From positions 3,038,001 to 3,102,000 of the forward strand of contig CP104100.1 of assembly GCA_025163595.1 (NCBI GenBank): a DNA stretch of 64,000 nucleotides, read 5' to 3'. Positions within the stretch are counted from its first letter, which is position 1. Every line of letters starts with the position of its first letter. The DNA comes from Phaeobacter sp. G2. GTDB taxonomy: Bacteria > Pseudomonadota > Alphaproteobacteria > Rhodobacterales > Rhodobacteraceae. The position numbers were made by a program, and so were the translations under genes. Shown here one piece after another: positions 17,447 to 25,632 of this stretch. A model generated the notes under the pieces. It saw only the letters and a list, made by a program, of their open reading frames with translations. It did not search any database and was not told the DNA's origin.

Positions 17447-17849
17447 GGAGTTTGAAACGGGAAGTGTCCCAAACCTCCCCCGCAGCCTCAAACCAGCCGC
17501 GCGGCTAGCCCCATCACGCAGCATTTTGGGCAACAAGAGGTCGAATCTGCAGGACTTCCGGTCGTTCGATCAAATGACTGTTGGGGGGACTGGTCCCGAT
17601 TCAAAGCGGACTTTGGTGGATTTCAAGAAACTTCTGCCTCAACGCGGATTGTCCTGCAACCGCCCTCCTGTATTGCCAGTGAAAGGCTGCTGCCCGCAGG
17701 GCAAATAACGAAAAGGCCCCGCCAATTGCGGCGGGGCCTTTGTAGCAGGGCAGTGTCAATTTAGATAGGCAGCGCACCGGTCTTAGTCGGTCGTTTGCTT
17801 CTCGTTCTCAAAGTATGCGGCCCCACAGAGGCATTTCGGTCGTCGAGTG
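17447..17849. other. Intergenic region ending in a bidirectional terminator
   Basis: About 400 bases. A 92-codon frame (17430-17708) has no ribosome site and is proline/arginine/serine rich without recognisable features, so it is not called. The hairpin at 17712-17741 is the only clear element. An untranslated RNA ending at this hairpin cannot be excluded. Confidence 0.4.
17712..17741. terminator. Bidirectional terminator
   Basis: AAAGGCCCCGCC / GGCGGGGCCTTT form a perfect 12-bp stem with a 6-base loop and A/T flanks on both sides, so it can stop the minus-strand HDAC-family gene and any plus-strand transcript. Confidence 0.85.
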
Positions 17850-18986
17850 TCACGCTTTCTCCAACACCTTTGGTGGGGCGATACCGGAAACAAGTTCGGC
17901 GGATTGCGCGATCATTTCGGCCTGATGCGGCTGCAGATCCTGCATGCCCATGCCGGCGAGGAAGGGCAGGAACGGGTCCTCGATGCCGCTGCTGATGCCG
18001 CTCAGGGTCTCGACAACTGCCAAGCCGCAGAACGGAGCATAGGCTGCAGAGTAGCCACCTTCGTGAAGCACCAACATGTGGCCATCACAATGCTTCTCAG
18101 CCTGACGCTGCATCTTGCCGACCATCTCGCGGTAGGTGTCGGTATGGGCCATGTTTCGGCCCAGTGGGTCAATCCCACCGGCATCAAAGCCCGACAACAC
18201 GATGATAAGTTCAGGTTCGAAGCGCTCCAATGCTGGCACGACGACTGTGTCCATTGCATGAAGGTAGGCGCCATGGCCGGATCCCGGGGGCAGCGGGATA
18301 TTGATGTTGTATCCTTTGCCCGCACCCTCGCCGGATTCTTCGACAAAGCCAGAATCCGCCGGATAGAACTGGATTTGGTGCATCGAAATCACCATCGTAT
18401 CCGGATCGTTGTAAAAGGCTTTTTGGGCACCGTTCCCGTGATGCACGTCATAATCGACGATGGCGATCCGCTTTAGTCCAAATTCGCGGCGCAGTGCTTT
18501 TGCGGTAACCACTCCGTTGCCAAAGATGCAAAAACCCCGGCCAATGTCAGCCTCCGCGTGGTGCCCCGGCGGGCGGTTCAGCACATAGGCGTTGTCGATC
18601 TCACCGCGCAGGATCGCGCGGCCCGCTGTCAGCCCGCCGCCAACCGACAAGCAGGCAATTTCATAGCCACCGACAGCAAATGGAGTCAACTCGCCTGCGT
18701 CTCCACCGCCAGCATCGCTCATCGCCTTGATGCCGTCGACATATTCGGGCGTGTGAAACAGACAAAGTTCGTCGCGAGTCGCGGGGGTGATGTCGTCAAA
18801 CACATGCAGGTGCTTCTTGATGCCGCTAACACTGAGCAGGTTCTCGATGCGCCGTTTAGTTTCCGAATTTTCAGCATGCGGCTGGTCGGGCTGGATCGGC
18901 CCGCCCGAGGGGAGCAAGGCGGCTCCGGTGCCAGTGTTGTGCCAAAGATAGGACTCGTGAAATACGTAGCCAGTATTGCGTTTCAT
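17850..18986 (-). CDS. Class II histone deacetylase-family amidohydrolase
   Basis: Protein of 378 residues of the arginase/HDAC superfamily; bacterial members deacetylate acetylpolyamines or other acetyl-amides with a catalytic zinc. The family motifs are intact: RPPGHHA (tandem active-site histidines), DYDVHHGNGAQ (zinc-binding Asp and His), YNINIPLPPGSG, and LSGFDAGGIDPLG carrying the second zinc aspartate, then LHEGGYS with the transition-state tyrosine. The N-terminus YVFHESYLWHNTG is that of the class II group seen in marine Alphaproteobacteria. It is divergent from a LuxR-type regulator 110 bases away, probably its controller. Confidence 0.92.
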   Translation of the reverse strand: MKRNTGYVFHESYLWHNTGTGAALLPSGGPIQPDQPHAENSETKRRIENLLSVSGIKKHLHVFDDITPATRDELCLFHTPEYVDGIKAMSDAGGGDAGELTPFAVGGYEIACLSVGGGLTAGRAILRGEIDNAYVLNRPPGHHAEADIGRGFCIFGNGVVTAKALRREFGLKRIAIVDYDVHHGNGAQKAFYNDPDTMVISMHQIQFYPADSGFVEESGEGAGKGYNINIPLPPGSGHGAYLHAMDTVVVPALERFEPELIIVLSGFDAGGIDPLGRNMAHTDTYREMVGKMQRQAEKHCDGHMLVLHEGGYSAAYAPFCGLAVVETLSGISSGIEDPFLPFLAGMGMQDLQPHQAEMIAQSAELVSGIAPPKVLEKA

Positions 18987-19065
18987 GTTGGGTTTCCTCC
19001 TTTTTTCGGGCCGGTTGGCCCTGTTCCCTAATCAAAGCCTAGGCTTGACTGTGCACGGGGTAATC

Positions 19066-19077
19066 GTTCAGATGAAC
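19066..19077. promoter_or_regulatory. Candidate operator between HDAC-family gene and LuxR-type regulator
   Basis: GTTCAGATGAAC, a perfect 5-2-5 palindrome, lies 20 bases before the regulator start, with a second half-site GTTCA at 19080. TTGACT at 19045-19050 could be a -35 element. Assignment is from position and symmetry only. Confidence 0.4.
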
Positions 19078-19096
19078 CCGTTCATGTGGAGGGGCC

Positions 19097-20080
19097 ATGC
19101 CAACGCTCGACCAAGTGGGTGCCGTTTTGATGGAGATCCACGAACTGCCCGAAAAGGTGCCTTTTGACCAGTTTCAGGACGCTGCGCTACGTGCGGTGCA
19201 AGGGGTGTTGTCGTTTGACGCGGCCTGGTGGGGGCTTATCACAGGACTGGATATTCACTCAGCCACTCGGTTTGGGCTGCCAGAAGGGTATAAGCGGCAT
19301 TGGGACAACGTGCGCGAGCGTGATCCAATCGCAAGTGCGGCTTTGGGCGCGCCATTTGCGACCGTGCGGTTCAACCAACAAGATTTGGCTCCTTACCCGG
19401 AGATATCAGGCTTCCTCGGGATTTACGGAATTCGCCACGTCCTGTGTACGACAACCCGCCAACGCGACCTTGGGCTTTATGCGTTCTTGTCTCTTTACCG
19501 GAAAGAAGACCCCTTCAACGAAGAGGAACGCATGGTCAAGCAGGTAATGGTGCCGCATCTTCTGCATGCGTTGGGGCAAAGTTGGCGCCGAAGCTTAGAG
19601 CAAAACCTACAAAGCCTGCATGGACAGGTGAATATTCGGGCCGCCGCCATTTGCGACCGGCGCGGCCTGGTGCTGTCCTCCGATCTGGCATTGAGTGACG
19701 TCCTGCGCCGTGAATGGCCTTCCTGGCAAGGGCCACGTCTGCCGAAGACGCTGGAGGACGCGTTGAGCCAGAATGATCGCTTCGTCGGAACCCATATTCA
19801 GGTGAAAATTGATGCTGTCTCACAGCTCTTTCTTTTGCGCCTGTCCGAGCGGGACCCGTTCGACGACCTCACGAAACGCGAGGCCGACGTTGCCCGGCTG
19901 TTTGCCGCCGGACGCACATATAAGGAAGTCGCGAGAGAGTTGAATCTTGCCCCGTCGACCGCACGGCACTACCTGCGCAACGTGTATTCCAAGCTGAATG
20001 TGTCAGATAAGGCGACTTTGGCCATGCTCTTGGCAAAACGCGATGAAGATCCGGAAACGACGCGCTCCGCCACTGTCTGA
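19097..20080 (+). CDS. LuxR-type (LuxR HTH) transcriptional regulator
   Basis: Protein of 327 residues. The C-terminal 65 residues form a GerE/LuxR helix-turn-helix, [44 protein letters not shown] (key part [17 protein letters not shown]). The N-terminal 250 residues do not show the conserved tryptophan/tyrosine/aspartate set of acyl-homoserine-lactone binding domains and are more likely a PAS/GAF-like sensor, so this is not called a quorum-sensing receptor. GGAGGGG precedes the ATG at 19097. The gene diverges from the HDAC-family gene. Confidence 0.85.
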   Translation: MPTLDQVGAVLMEIHELPEKVPFDQFQDAALRAVQGVLSFDAAWWGLITGLDIHSATRFGLPEGYKRHWDNVRERDPIASAALGAPFATVRFNQQDLAPYPEISGFLGIYGIRHVLCTTTRQRDLGLYAFLSLYRKEDPFNEEERMVKQVMVPHLLHALGQSWRRSLEQNLQSLHGQVNIRAAAICDRRGLVLSSDLALSDVLRREWPSWQGPRLPKTLEDALSQNDRFVGTHIQVKIDAVSQLFLLRLSERDPFDDLTKREADVARLFAAGRTYKEVARELNLAPSTARHYLRNVYSKLNVSDKATLAMLLAKRDEDPETTRSATV

Positions 20081-20205
20081 ATGCGCTGCTCTGGGCGAAG
20101 GCCAACAAGTTGTACACTTGTAAAGTGAGCGAATGATCCACAAAAGTTTCCGATTTCTTGCGAAAACCTATTGGCCGGTTGCGGTGGATTGTATTGAAAA
20201 GTCGG

Positions 20206-20355
20206 TTTCCGGCTGGCCTTGGAAGAGGCATATGCCGTAGCGGCCGGAATGCCCATGAGGCCCGAGCGGGACGAGACGTTGATGATCGACCTCGCGGCCC
20301 GAAGGCGCATTGTGAGGATCGCGTAGCGGCATTCCAGAAAGGTGTGCGCGTTCAA
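20206..20355 (-). pseudogene. Fragment of a short-chain dehydrogenase gene
   Basis: About 50 codons on the minus strand read [16 protein letters not shown], then [16 protein letters not shown] and TAYASSKAS, which is the central SDR block from the NV-loop helix to the catalytic Ser and Tyr-x-x-x-Lys (here YASSK). There is no cofactor-binding TGxxxGIG part before it nor a C-terminal half after it, so both ends are lost. It is a relic of a deleted or rearranged gene. Confidence 0.65.
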
Positions 20356-20379
20356 AAATCATCAGATCGCCCTCCCATT

Positions 20380-20446
20380 AGGCTTGCCTTCACTTGCTGC
20401 GGCGCGGAGAATGGCAGCTGTGAGCCCAGTTTGACCGATGCTGCAC
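20380..20446 (+). repeat. Dispersed repeat, right-half copy 1
   Basis: AGGCTTGCCTTC followed by GCTGCGGCGCGGAGAATGGC and AGCTGTGAGCCCA; nearly the same sequence recurs at 25184-25251, and the AGCTGTGAGCCCA part continues the 60-bp repeat copy at 28321-28380 on the opposite strand. Confidence 0.65.
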
Positions 20447-20531
20447 GATGCTGGAATGTCCGCAATTCCGAAAACTTTGTCACGATTGATCAGATGCGTG
20501 TATGCTTTCCAGTAGGGAGGAGGCTCACCAA

Positions 20532-20924
20532 ATGCGCCAGCTCATATCAAACGGAAATCCCATGGAGGAAGTCGTTGGCTTCAGTCGCGCGGTTCGTGTT
20601 GGTCCTTTCATTGCGGTAGGGGGAACCGCGCCTGTAGATGCTCAGGGCAAGACAGTTGGGGTCGGAGATGTATTCGCCCAGACCACCCAGTGCTTTGAAA
20701 TCATCAAGGCCGCTCTCGAACAGGCGGGCTCTGGTCTTCATGACATTGTGAGAACGCGGGTCATTCTGACGGATATCAATAACTGGAAGGCGGCCATTGA
20801 GGCGCGAAAGAAATACTGCGTCGATGCCCGTCCAGTCGATACGATCATGGCGGTCACGAGGTTCGTGAACCCGGAATGGTTGGTCGAGATCGAAGTTGAT
20901 GCAGTTGTTCCCGAAGATGGATAG
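20532..20924 (+). CDS. RidA (YjgF/YER057c/UK114) family protein
   Basis: Protein of 130 residues. RidA proteins hydrolyse reactive enamine/imine intermediates from amino-acid metabolism and form cytosolic trimers. Evidence: ISNGNPMEEVVGFSRAVRVGPFIAVGGTAPVD (the N-terminal barrel), and RTRVILTDINNW followed by ARPVDTIMAVTRFVNPEWLVEIEVDAV, the C-terminal signature. The catalytic arginine of archetypal RidA (in the R-x-A/C-V motif) is matched by the first R of RTRVILTD. The ATG at 20532 is downstream of GGGAGGAGG. The methyltransferase gene follows after 36 bases. Confidence 0.88.
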   Translation: MRQLISNGNPMEEVVGFSRAVRVGPFIAVGGTAPVDAQGKTVGVGDVFAQTTQCFEIIKAALEQAGSGLHDIVRTRVILTDINNWKAAIEARKKYCVDARPVDTIMAVTRFVNPEWLVEIEVDAVVPEDG

Positions 20925-20960
20925 AGCAAAAGCCCATGTGTATTTGTCGCCGGGTGCCCA

Positions 20961-21737
20961 ATGCTGAGGTTTGACGAGGAAACGACGCGGCTTCTGGATA
21001 TCGTCTATCAGGGTGCGGATATCACGCGCAGACGACAAGCGTCATTCGACGCTCTTCGTCCCGCAGCGGGCGAAACAATTGTCGACATTGGCTGCGGGAA
21101 TGGCTTGCTGACATTAGAGCTTGCCAGAGCGGTTGGATCAGGGGGCAAGGCAATCGGAGTTGATCCCAGTCGCGACATGCTTGGCCCGGCCAAGGAGCGG
21201 TGTAGGGCGTTTGACTGTGTTGAAATCCTGACCGGCACCGCCAATAGTTTGCCAATTGAGACCGGAACAATGGACAAGGCTGTCTCGGTTCAGGTCTTCG
21301 AGTATCTTGACGACATCCCCGGAGCAATCGCTGAAGCTAGCCGAGTGCTGAAACCCGGCGGCAGACTTGTGATCGGCGACATCCATCTCGACAGTCTGGT
21401 GTGGTTCAGCGACGAGAAGGATCGTATGGACCGCATGATCGCGTCTTGGGATCAGCATTTCACACAACGCGACGTTCCGGCAATTTTGCCGTCTATCGCG
21501 CGAGACGCAGGCTTTATCGTCGAGGGTGTCGCTCCACTAACGACATGTGATCACGAGCTGAAGCCGGACGGGCTTGCGACGATGATGATGCAATTGATGG
21601 CCCGATATGCTGTCGACAATAGCCACGTTCCCGCCGAGGAAGCCGCGGCGTGGCTGGCGGTGCAAAAGACATTGGCTGCCCAAGGCCGCTTTTTCTATGC
21701 GCTGACACATTTCGTCGTAAGCGCACGAAAGAAGTAG
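20961..21737 (+). CDS. SAM-dependent methyltransferase
   Basis: Protein of 258 residues with a Rossmann-type methyltransferase core: VDIGCGNGLLTLELA (motif I), IGVDPSRDML (acidic strand end), DKAVSVQVFEYLDD (motif IV) and VLKPGGRLVIGD (motif post-II). It belongs to the broad UbiE/Methyltransf_11 group acting on small molecules. The C-terminal 90 residues are family-specific and give no substrate clue. Probably in one transcript with the RidA gene. Confidence 0.85.
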   Translation: MLRFDEETTRLLDIVYQGADITRRRQASFDALRPAAGETIVDIGCGNGLLTLELARAVGSGGKAIGVDPSRDMLGPAKERCRAFDCVEILTGTANSLPIETGTMDKAVSVQVFEYLDDIPGAIAEASRVLKPGGRLVIGDIHLDSLVWFSDEKDRMDRMIASWDQHFTQRDVPAILPSIARDAGFIVEGVAPLTTCDHELKPDGLATMMMQLMARYAVDNSHVPAEEAAAWLAVQKTLAAQGRFFYALTHFVVSARKK

Positions 21738-21850
21738 CCATCAACACGCACTGTACATCATAAGCTTTTTGCAGCGTCGAAATCGTTTGTTTTGGCCAGC
21801 CGCCCAAAAGCTGTCACTGGCGCACTTGCAGCGAATGCACGCTTTTATCC

Positions 21851-21910
21851 GCTCAGCTGACCTTGACCTCCGGTCTCAGTGCCGATTTGGTGTGCTGGCG
21901 AGGCGAACGG
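21851..21910 (+). repeat. 60-bp dispersed repeat, copy A
   Basis: Starts GCTCAGCTGACCTTGACCTC and ends GCGAGGCGAACGG. It aligns without gaps to the copies at 22882, 26931 and (reversed) 28321. Confidence 0.75.
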
Positions 21911-21975
21911 CGGGTGAGAACCCGATATAAAGAATGCTGCGCGGTGCACAAAGGTCTGCTACGACGCTCGGCAAA

Positions 21976-22782
21976 TTAAACTGCCTGACCTGAGAATACG
22001 ACACTCGGCATACGCAACTTGTAAACTCCATCCGAGAGATACGGTGCAGTCACCTCATTGACTTCATTTCTAATTTTGTTCTGCACATCGGATTCTTGAC
22101 GTTCCAAAATAAGAGGCACGCGAACACCGAAATTCATGAAGAAGTCAAAAAAGCTGGGACCCGGAGCATGCAGAACATTCTCGACAATCTCCGCCTTGAT
22201 GTCAGTGAACCCCGTGCGTCTCATCATTTCAGAAACGTCGGCCTCATCGGACAAAAGGTATGCATTTGGTGCAGGGTCCGCACGTGACATATCTGCATGC
22301 CGTCCCAGAACGTCGAACAAGAGCCGGTAGAGTTCCGAACGATCAGGTCCGAGCCATTGGCTAAACACAAATCTTCCATTCCGCTTGAGAACACGGCGGG
22401 CCTCGGACATCGCCTGTTCCGGGTCGGTTACATGGAACAGAACGATATTGCTCAGGACAGCGTCAAACGCTTCGTCCGGTGCAGGCAAATCTTCAACGTC
22501 AGCGACAGAGAAATTGATGTCGGGAAACTGATCTCTTGCTTGCTCAACCATCCCTTCCGAAAAGTCGATGCCTTCGGCGTCAGCGCCAAGAAGTTTGGCA
22601 TTAGCTGCGACAAAGCCGGGACCGCAGCCTGCGTCCAACACCTTCGCGGCGGGGAAAAGTCTTGCATGGTCTAGCAACTTCGGAATGGTCTGAAGTGTTA
22701 CGCGTGCAGTAGCGTCACCATACAGCCGTGCCCGTGCTGACCATCCCCTGCGTTCGCCTTCTCTAAATGCTGAAAAATCCAT
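21976..22782 (-). CDS. SAM-dependent methyltransferase (UbiE-like)
   Basis: Protein of 268 residues. VLDAGCGPGFVAANA is motif I, EGIDFSEGMVEQA the acidic strand with the family-typical FSxxM, FDAVLSNIVLFHVTDPEQAM motif IV, and RVLKRNGRFVFSQW the post-motif. The opening MDFSAFREGERRGWSARA recalls methyltransferases with N-terminal substrate-lid helices. Substrate unknown. It converges with the previous methyltransferase gene, with which it shares only the fold. Confidence 0.85.
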   Translation of the reverse strand: MDFSAFREGERRGWSARARLYGDATARVTLQTIPKLLDHARLFPAAKVLDAGCGPGFVAANAKLLGADAEGIDFSEGMVEQARDQFPDINFSVADVEDLPAPDEAFDAVLSNIVLFHVTDPEQAMSEARRVLKRNGRFVFSQWLGPDRSELYRLLFDVLGRHADMSRADPAPNAYLLSDEADVSEMMRRTGFTDIKAEIVENVLHAPGPSFFDFFMNFGVRVPLILERQESDVQNKIRNEVNEVTAPYLSDGVYKLRMPSVVFSGQAV

Positions 22783-23244
22783 GATGCCTCTCCCAACTTG
22801 ATAGAAGAGAACACAGTTTATTGTTGGCAGACAATCCTAAAACGGACCTTGGACAGATGGGTATGAAGGCCCGCTTCGTCCGCTCAGCCGACCTTGAACT
22901 ACTGCCTCAGTCCCGGTTTGGTACGCTGGCGCGGCGAACGGTAGTAATGCGCAGGAAGCAGACCTCGCAAAACTGCAAACTATGGCAGCCCTTCACGACA
23001 AGCCCGGCCCATTTCTGACGTTCATCTCAGTTGTCAACGCCGCACTGCAGCTTCCCTGAAGCGGACGTTGATCGAATTTGCAGCATTCCGGCTCTATCAA
23101 TGTCCGGGTCGCGGAACGTTGCGTTCATTCGCACATTTGTACATCATCGCGGCGCGTGCGGATGAAGTGGAGAAACCATGACAGACGAGATAGTGAGCCA
23201 TTGGGAGGGGGCTCCCGACCAATGGCTCAGGCCGCACAAGCGCT
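22783..23244. other. Intergenic region with a repeat copy
   Basis: About 460 bases between the methyltransferase start and the 3' end of the receptor pseudogene. It contains the 60-bp repeat copy at 22882-22941 and further repeat-like material (CTGAAGCGGACG near 23057). No gene was seen. Confidence 0.45.
22882..22941 (+). repeat. 60-bp dispersed repeat, copy B
   Basis: Starts GCTCAGCCGACCTTGAACTA, ends GCGCGGCGAACGG. Only two bases differ from the copy at 26931-26990. Confidence 0.8.
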
Positions 23245-24870
23245 TTAAAAATCCTGCCAAGTATCGGAGCCTGCGCCATGGGTTCCAGTTGCAAATTGTG
23301 GCTGTTCAGACCCTTCTAGGCCCCAGTCGTCAGCGCCATGCGCCGACGGGGGGGGGGATGATTTTTCCGTAGTTTCAGAAGCCTTGATGGAGCGTCCGGA
23401 GATTTGGAATTTATTCACCAGCTTTGTCAGTTGAGACGCATCACTCTTGAGCAAATGCCCGGCTGCTGTGGCTTCTTCAACCATTGCGGCATTCTGCTGA
23501 GTGACTTGGTCCAACTGGACGACGCCAGTGTTGATTTCACCCAATCCAGTGGACTGTTCAACCGCACTTTTGGCAATGTCTGTCACCAGTGACGAGATGT
23601 GACCGACCCGATCGACGATGCTCTGCAGAGCACCACCTGCTCGACCTACCAAATCAACGCCCCGCTCCACTTGCTTGGAACTATCATCAATCAGGGTTTT
23701 GATCTCCATTGCTGCGTCGGAGGATCGCTGTGCTAGAGCCCGCACTTCAGAGGCCACCACCGCAAATCCACGCCCTGCTTCGCCAGCACGCGCGGCTTCA
23801 ACTCCTGCATTATGCGCCAAAAGGTTGGTTTGAAAGGCGATGTCATCAATCACACCAATGATCTGGGAAATATGGGTCGAGGACTTCTCAATCTCCGTCA
23901 TTGCTGCAACTGCGTTCTCCACCACAGAGCCGCTGATTTCGGCCTCTTTCTTGGCTTCGCCTACGATCTGTTCTACGCTACGGGCTCCCTCAGCTGCGGA
24001 TTTCACGCTTACAGTCATCTCTTCCAGAGCCGCGGCCGTTTCTTCGAGGGTTGCGGCCTGGCTTTCAGTACGGTGCGAAAGGTCGTCCGACGACTGGCTG
24101 ATTTCGGCGGCTCCATTTCCGATACTGTTTGCAGAATCAACCACCTGAGCCAGTGTATCGTTCAGTGTTTGAACCGTGGTGTTAAAGTCCGCCCGCAGCT
24201 TTTCATGCTCATCAGTGAAAGCCTCTTCGATGGTTCTAGTGAAATCCCCTTCGGACAAACGTAATAGACTGGCGCTGAGAGTTTCCACGACATGTTGCTG
24301 GTGCCGTTGCTCTTTGGCTCGCCCCTCTTCAGCGCTGCGCGCATGCTTCAAGTCACCCTGCATCGAAACCAGTGTTTTGCCGATCTGGCCAATTTCGTCA
24401 CCCCGGTCAGCATCAGCAACATCAGTGTCCAAGACCCCTGAAGCAACCGCCTCCATGTTTTGGCAGATCCGGCCAATCGGCTTGGTGATCGAACGTGCGA
24501 ACATCCAACCAAACAGCGAAAAAATCAGCGTGATGCCCATTCCAAGTATCAACAAAATATTACGCTTCTGGGTTGCCGGCCCCATGATCTCAGCAACATC
24601 CTGTTCGGCCACAATGACCCAATCAGCATAGCCAAGATCCAGGGGGGTGGCATAGGCCGCTACGTGTTGCCCCTGTATGCCGATATTGTCAGCACCATAG
24701 GTTCGCTCGCCCGCCTGAGCTGTGCCAACGTGGTCGCTTGCAGGCAAGGGCTGCAGAACTTGATACCCCGCCTCAAACCGCAACGAGGTGCGGGCAAGAT
24801 TATCTTGGCCGACAATAAGGATCTCGGTGGTTTCGCCAAGACCATCAGAATTATTGACAATCAGCGCTGT
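23245..24870 (-). pseudogene. Methyl-accepting chemotaxis protein, 5'-truncated
   Basis: The open frame begins after a stop at 24871 with no ATG near the front; the first possible start is a TTG at 24783 (512 residues). Upstream in frame, GLGETTEILIVGQDNL is the end of a Cache-type sensor domain, whose first part and first membrane helix are missing. What remains is the second helix (about residues 75-96 from the TTG), a HAMP domain, and a complete signalling hairpin with tip IDDIAFQTNLLAHNAGVEAA and GRGFAVVASEVRALAQ; the normally conserved NLLALNA reads NLLAHNA. The C-terminus DTWQDF resembles the CheR/CheB-docking pentapeptide. It is probably non-functional as a receptor, though a cytoplasmic signalling stub is possible. 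Confidence 0.65.
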
Positions 24871-25183
24871 TTAACTTGGGTTTAAGGGCGAATAGGTTTT
24901 GTCTTTCAAACCCGGCCAGAATGGCCCATACAGGGCTAAAACGCGATTTTCGGACATTTCGCCTTTCAAACTCCCCTCCCCCACTGCAGCCCTTAAAAAC
25001 AAGCGCTTACGGCCGCCTCGAGTCCGATAAGGCTGTTTATGTTCAATTCCGAACCAGGAATTAGCGCCGACTGAGGCGGCCCAGTTCCTAGAATGGGATT
25101 ATGCTTTTCATGACAAAGAGTTGAGCAAAATCCGCATGCCGCAGCCGCGCTTCGAACTAGGAACAGATTTTGGAACGGGTCTC

Positions 25184-25251
25184 AGGCTTGCCTTCCCGTG
25201 CTGCGGCACGGAGAATGGCAGCTATGAGCCCACACCTACCGCGTTGCTGCA
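25184..25251 (+). repeat. Dispersed repeat, right-half copy 2
   Basis: AGGCTTGCCTTCCCGTGCTG followed by AGAATGGCAGCTATGAGCCCA, matching 20380-20446. Confidence 0.65.
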
Positions 25252-25309
25252 TCGTGGCTAACGGCTGCTTTTTCAAAAACCTTAATCAGATCACTTGACT
25301 CTTAAACTG

Positions 25310-25323
25310 CATATCGCGATATG
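25310..25323. promoter_or_regulatory. Palindromic operator upstream of the ArsR-type regulator
   Basis: CATATCGCGATATG is a perfect 14-bp palindrome ending 7 bases before the start codon, with a further ATAT repeat at 25327-25332. ArsR proteins repress their own operons through such AT-rich palindromes at the promoter, so autoregulation is likely. Confidence 0.6.
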
Positions 25324-25330
25324 ACGATAT

Positions 25331-25630
25331 ATGGATATTGATAAAACACTATCGGCCCTCAACAACCCGGTTCGCCGCCAGATATTGGCATGGCTCAAGG
25401 ATCGCTCTAATTTTCCACCAGCTCTGCCGGAACACGCTGACCTTAGCGGGGTCTGCGTTGGCTACATTCAGGAGAGGGCAAACCTCTCACAATCGACAAT
25501 CTCGACCTACATGCGCCTGCTCAAAGACGCTGGGCTTGTTACGTCAGAACGGCATGGGCAATGGACGTTTTACAGACGGGACGAAGACGCAATCGCAGCA
25601 GCACTGAAAATACTGGCGGAGGAACTGTAG
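25331..25630 (+). CDS. ArsR-family winged-helix regulator
   Basis: Protein of 99 residues. It begins IDKTLSALNNPVRRQILAWL, the conserved first helices of ArsR regulators, and contains the recognition part ANLSQSTISTYMRLLKDAGL and the wing GQWTFYRRDE. One cysteine (VCVGYI) lies in the insert after helix 2, so it is not the classical metal-binding CxC; it more likely senses an organic ligand or redox state. The Old Yellow Enzyme gene starts 2 bases after its stop, so this regulator almost certainly controls it. There is no clear ribosome site before the ATG, suggesting leaderless or weak translation. Confidence 0.85.
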   Translation: MDIDKTLSALNNPVRRQILAWLKDRSNFPPALPEHADLSGVCVGYIQERANLSQSTISTYMRLLKDAGLVTSERHGQWTFYRRDEDAIAAALKILAEEL

Positions 25631-25632
25631 CA

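Larger units (their letters stand above)
20081..20531. other. Intergenic region holding a gene fragment and a repeat copy
   Basis: About 450 bases. It contains the SDR fragment at 20206-20355 (minus strand) and the repeat copy at 20380-20446, both annotated separately. GGGAGGAGG at 20515-20523 is the ribosome site of the RidA gene. Confidence 0.5.
24871..25330. other. Intergenic region with repeat copy and ArsR operator
   Basis: About 460 bases. A frame without a start codon, 25031-25261, reads like protein in its first half (EAAQFLEWDYAFHDKELSK) but then runs into the repeat copy at 25184-25251; it may be a coding remnant. The last 25 bases hold the ArsR-type operator. Confidence 0.4.

Noticed and set aside
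17430..17708. 92-codon plus-strand frame between two terminators
   Set aside because: No ribosome site, composition like noncoding GC-rich DNA, starts inside the terminator.
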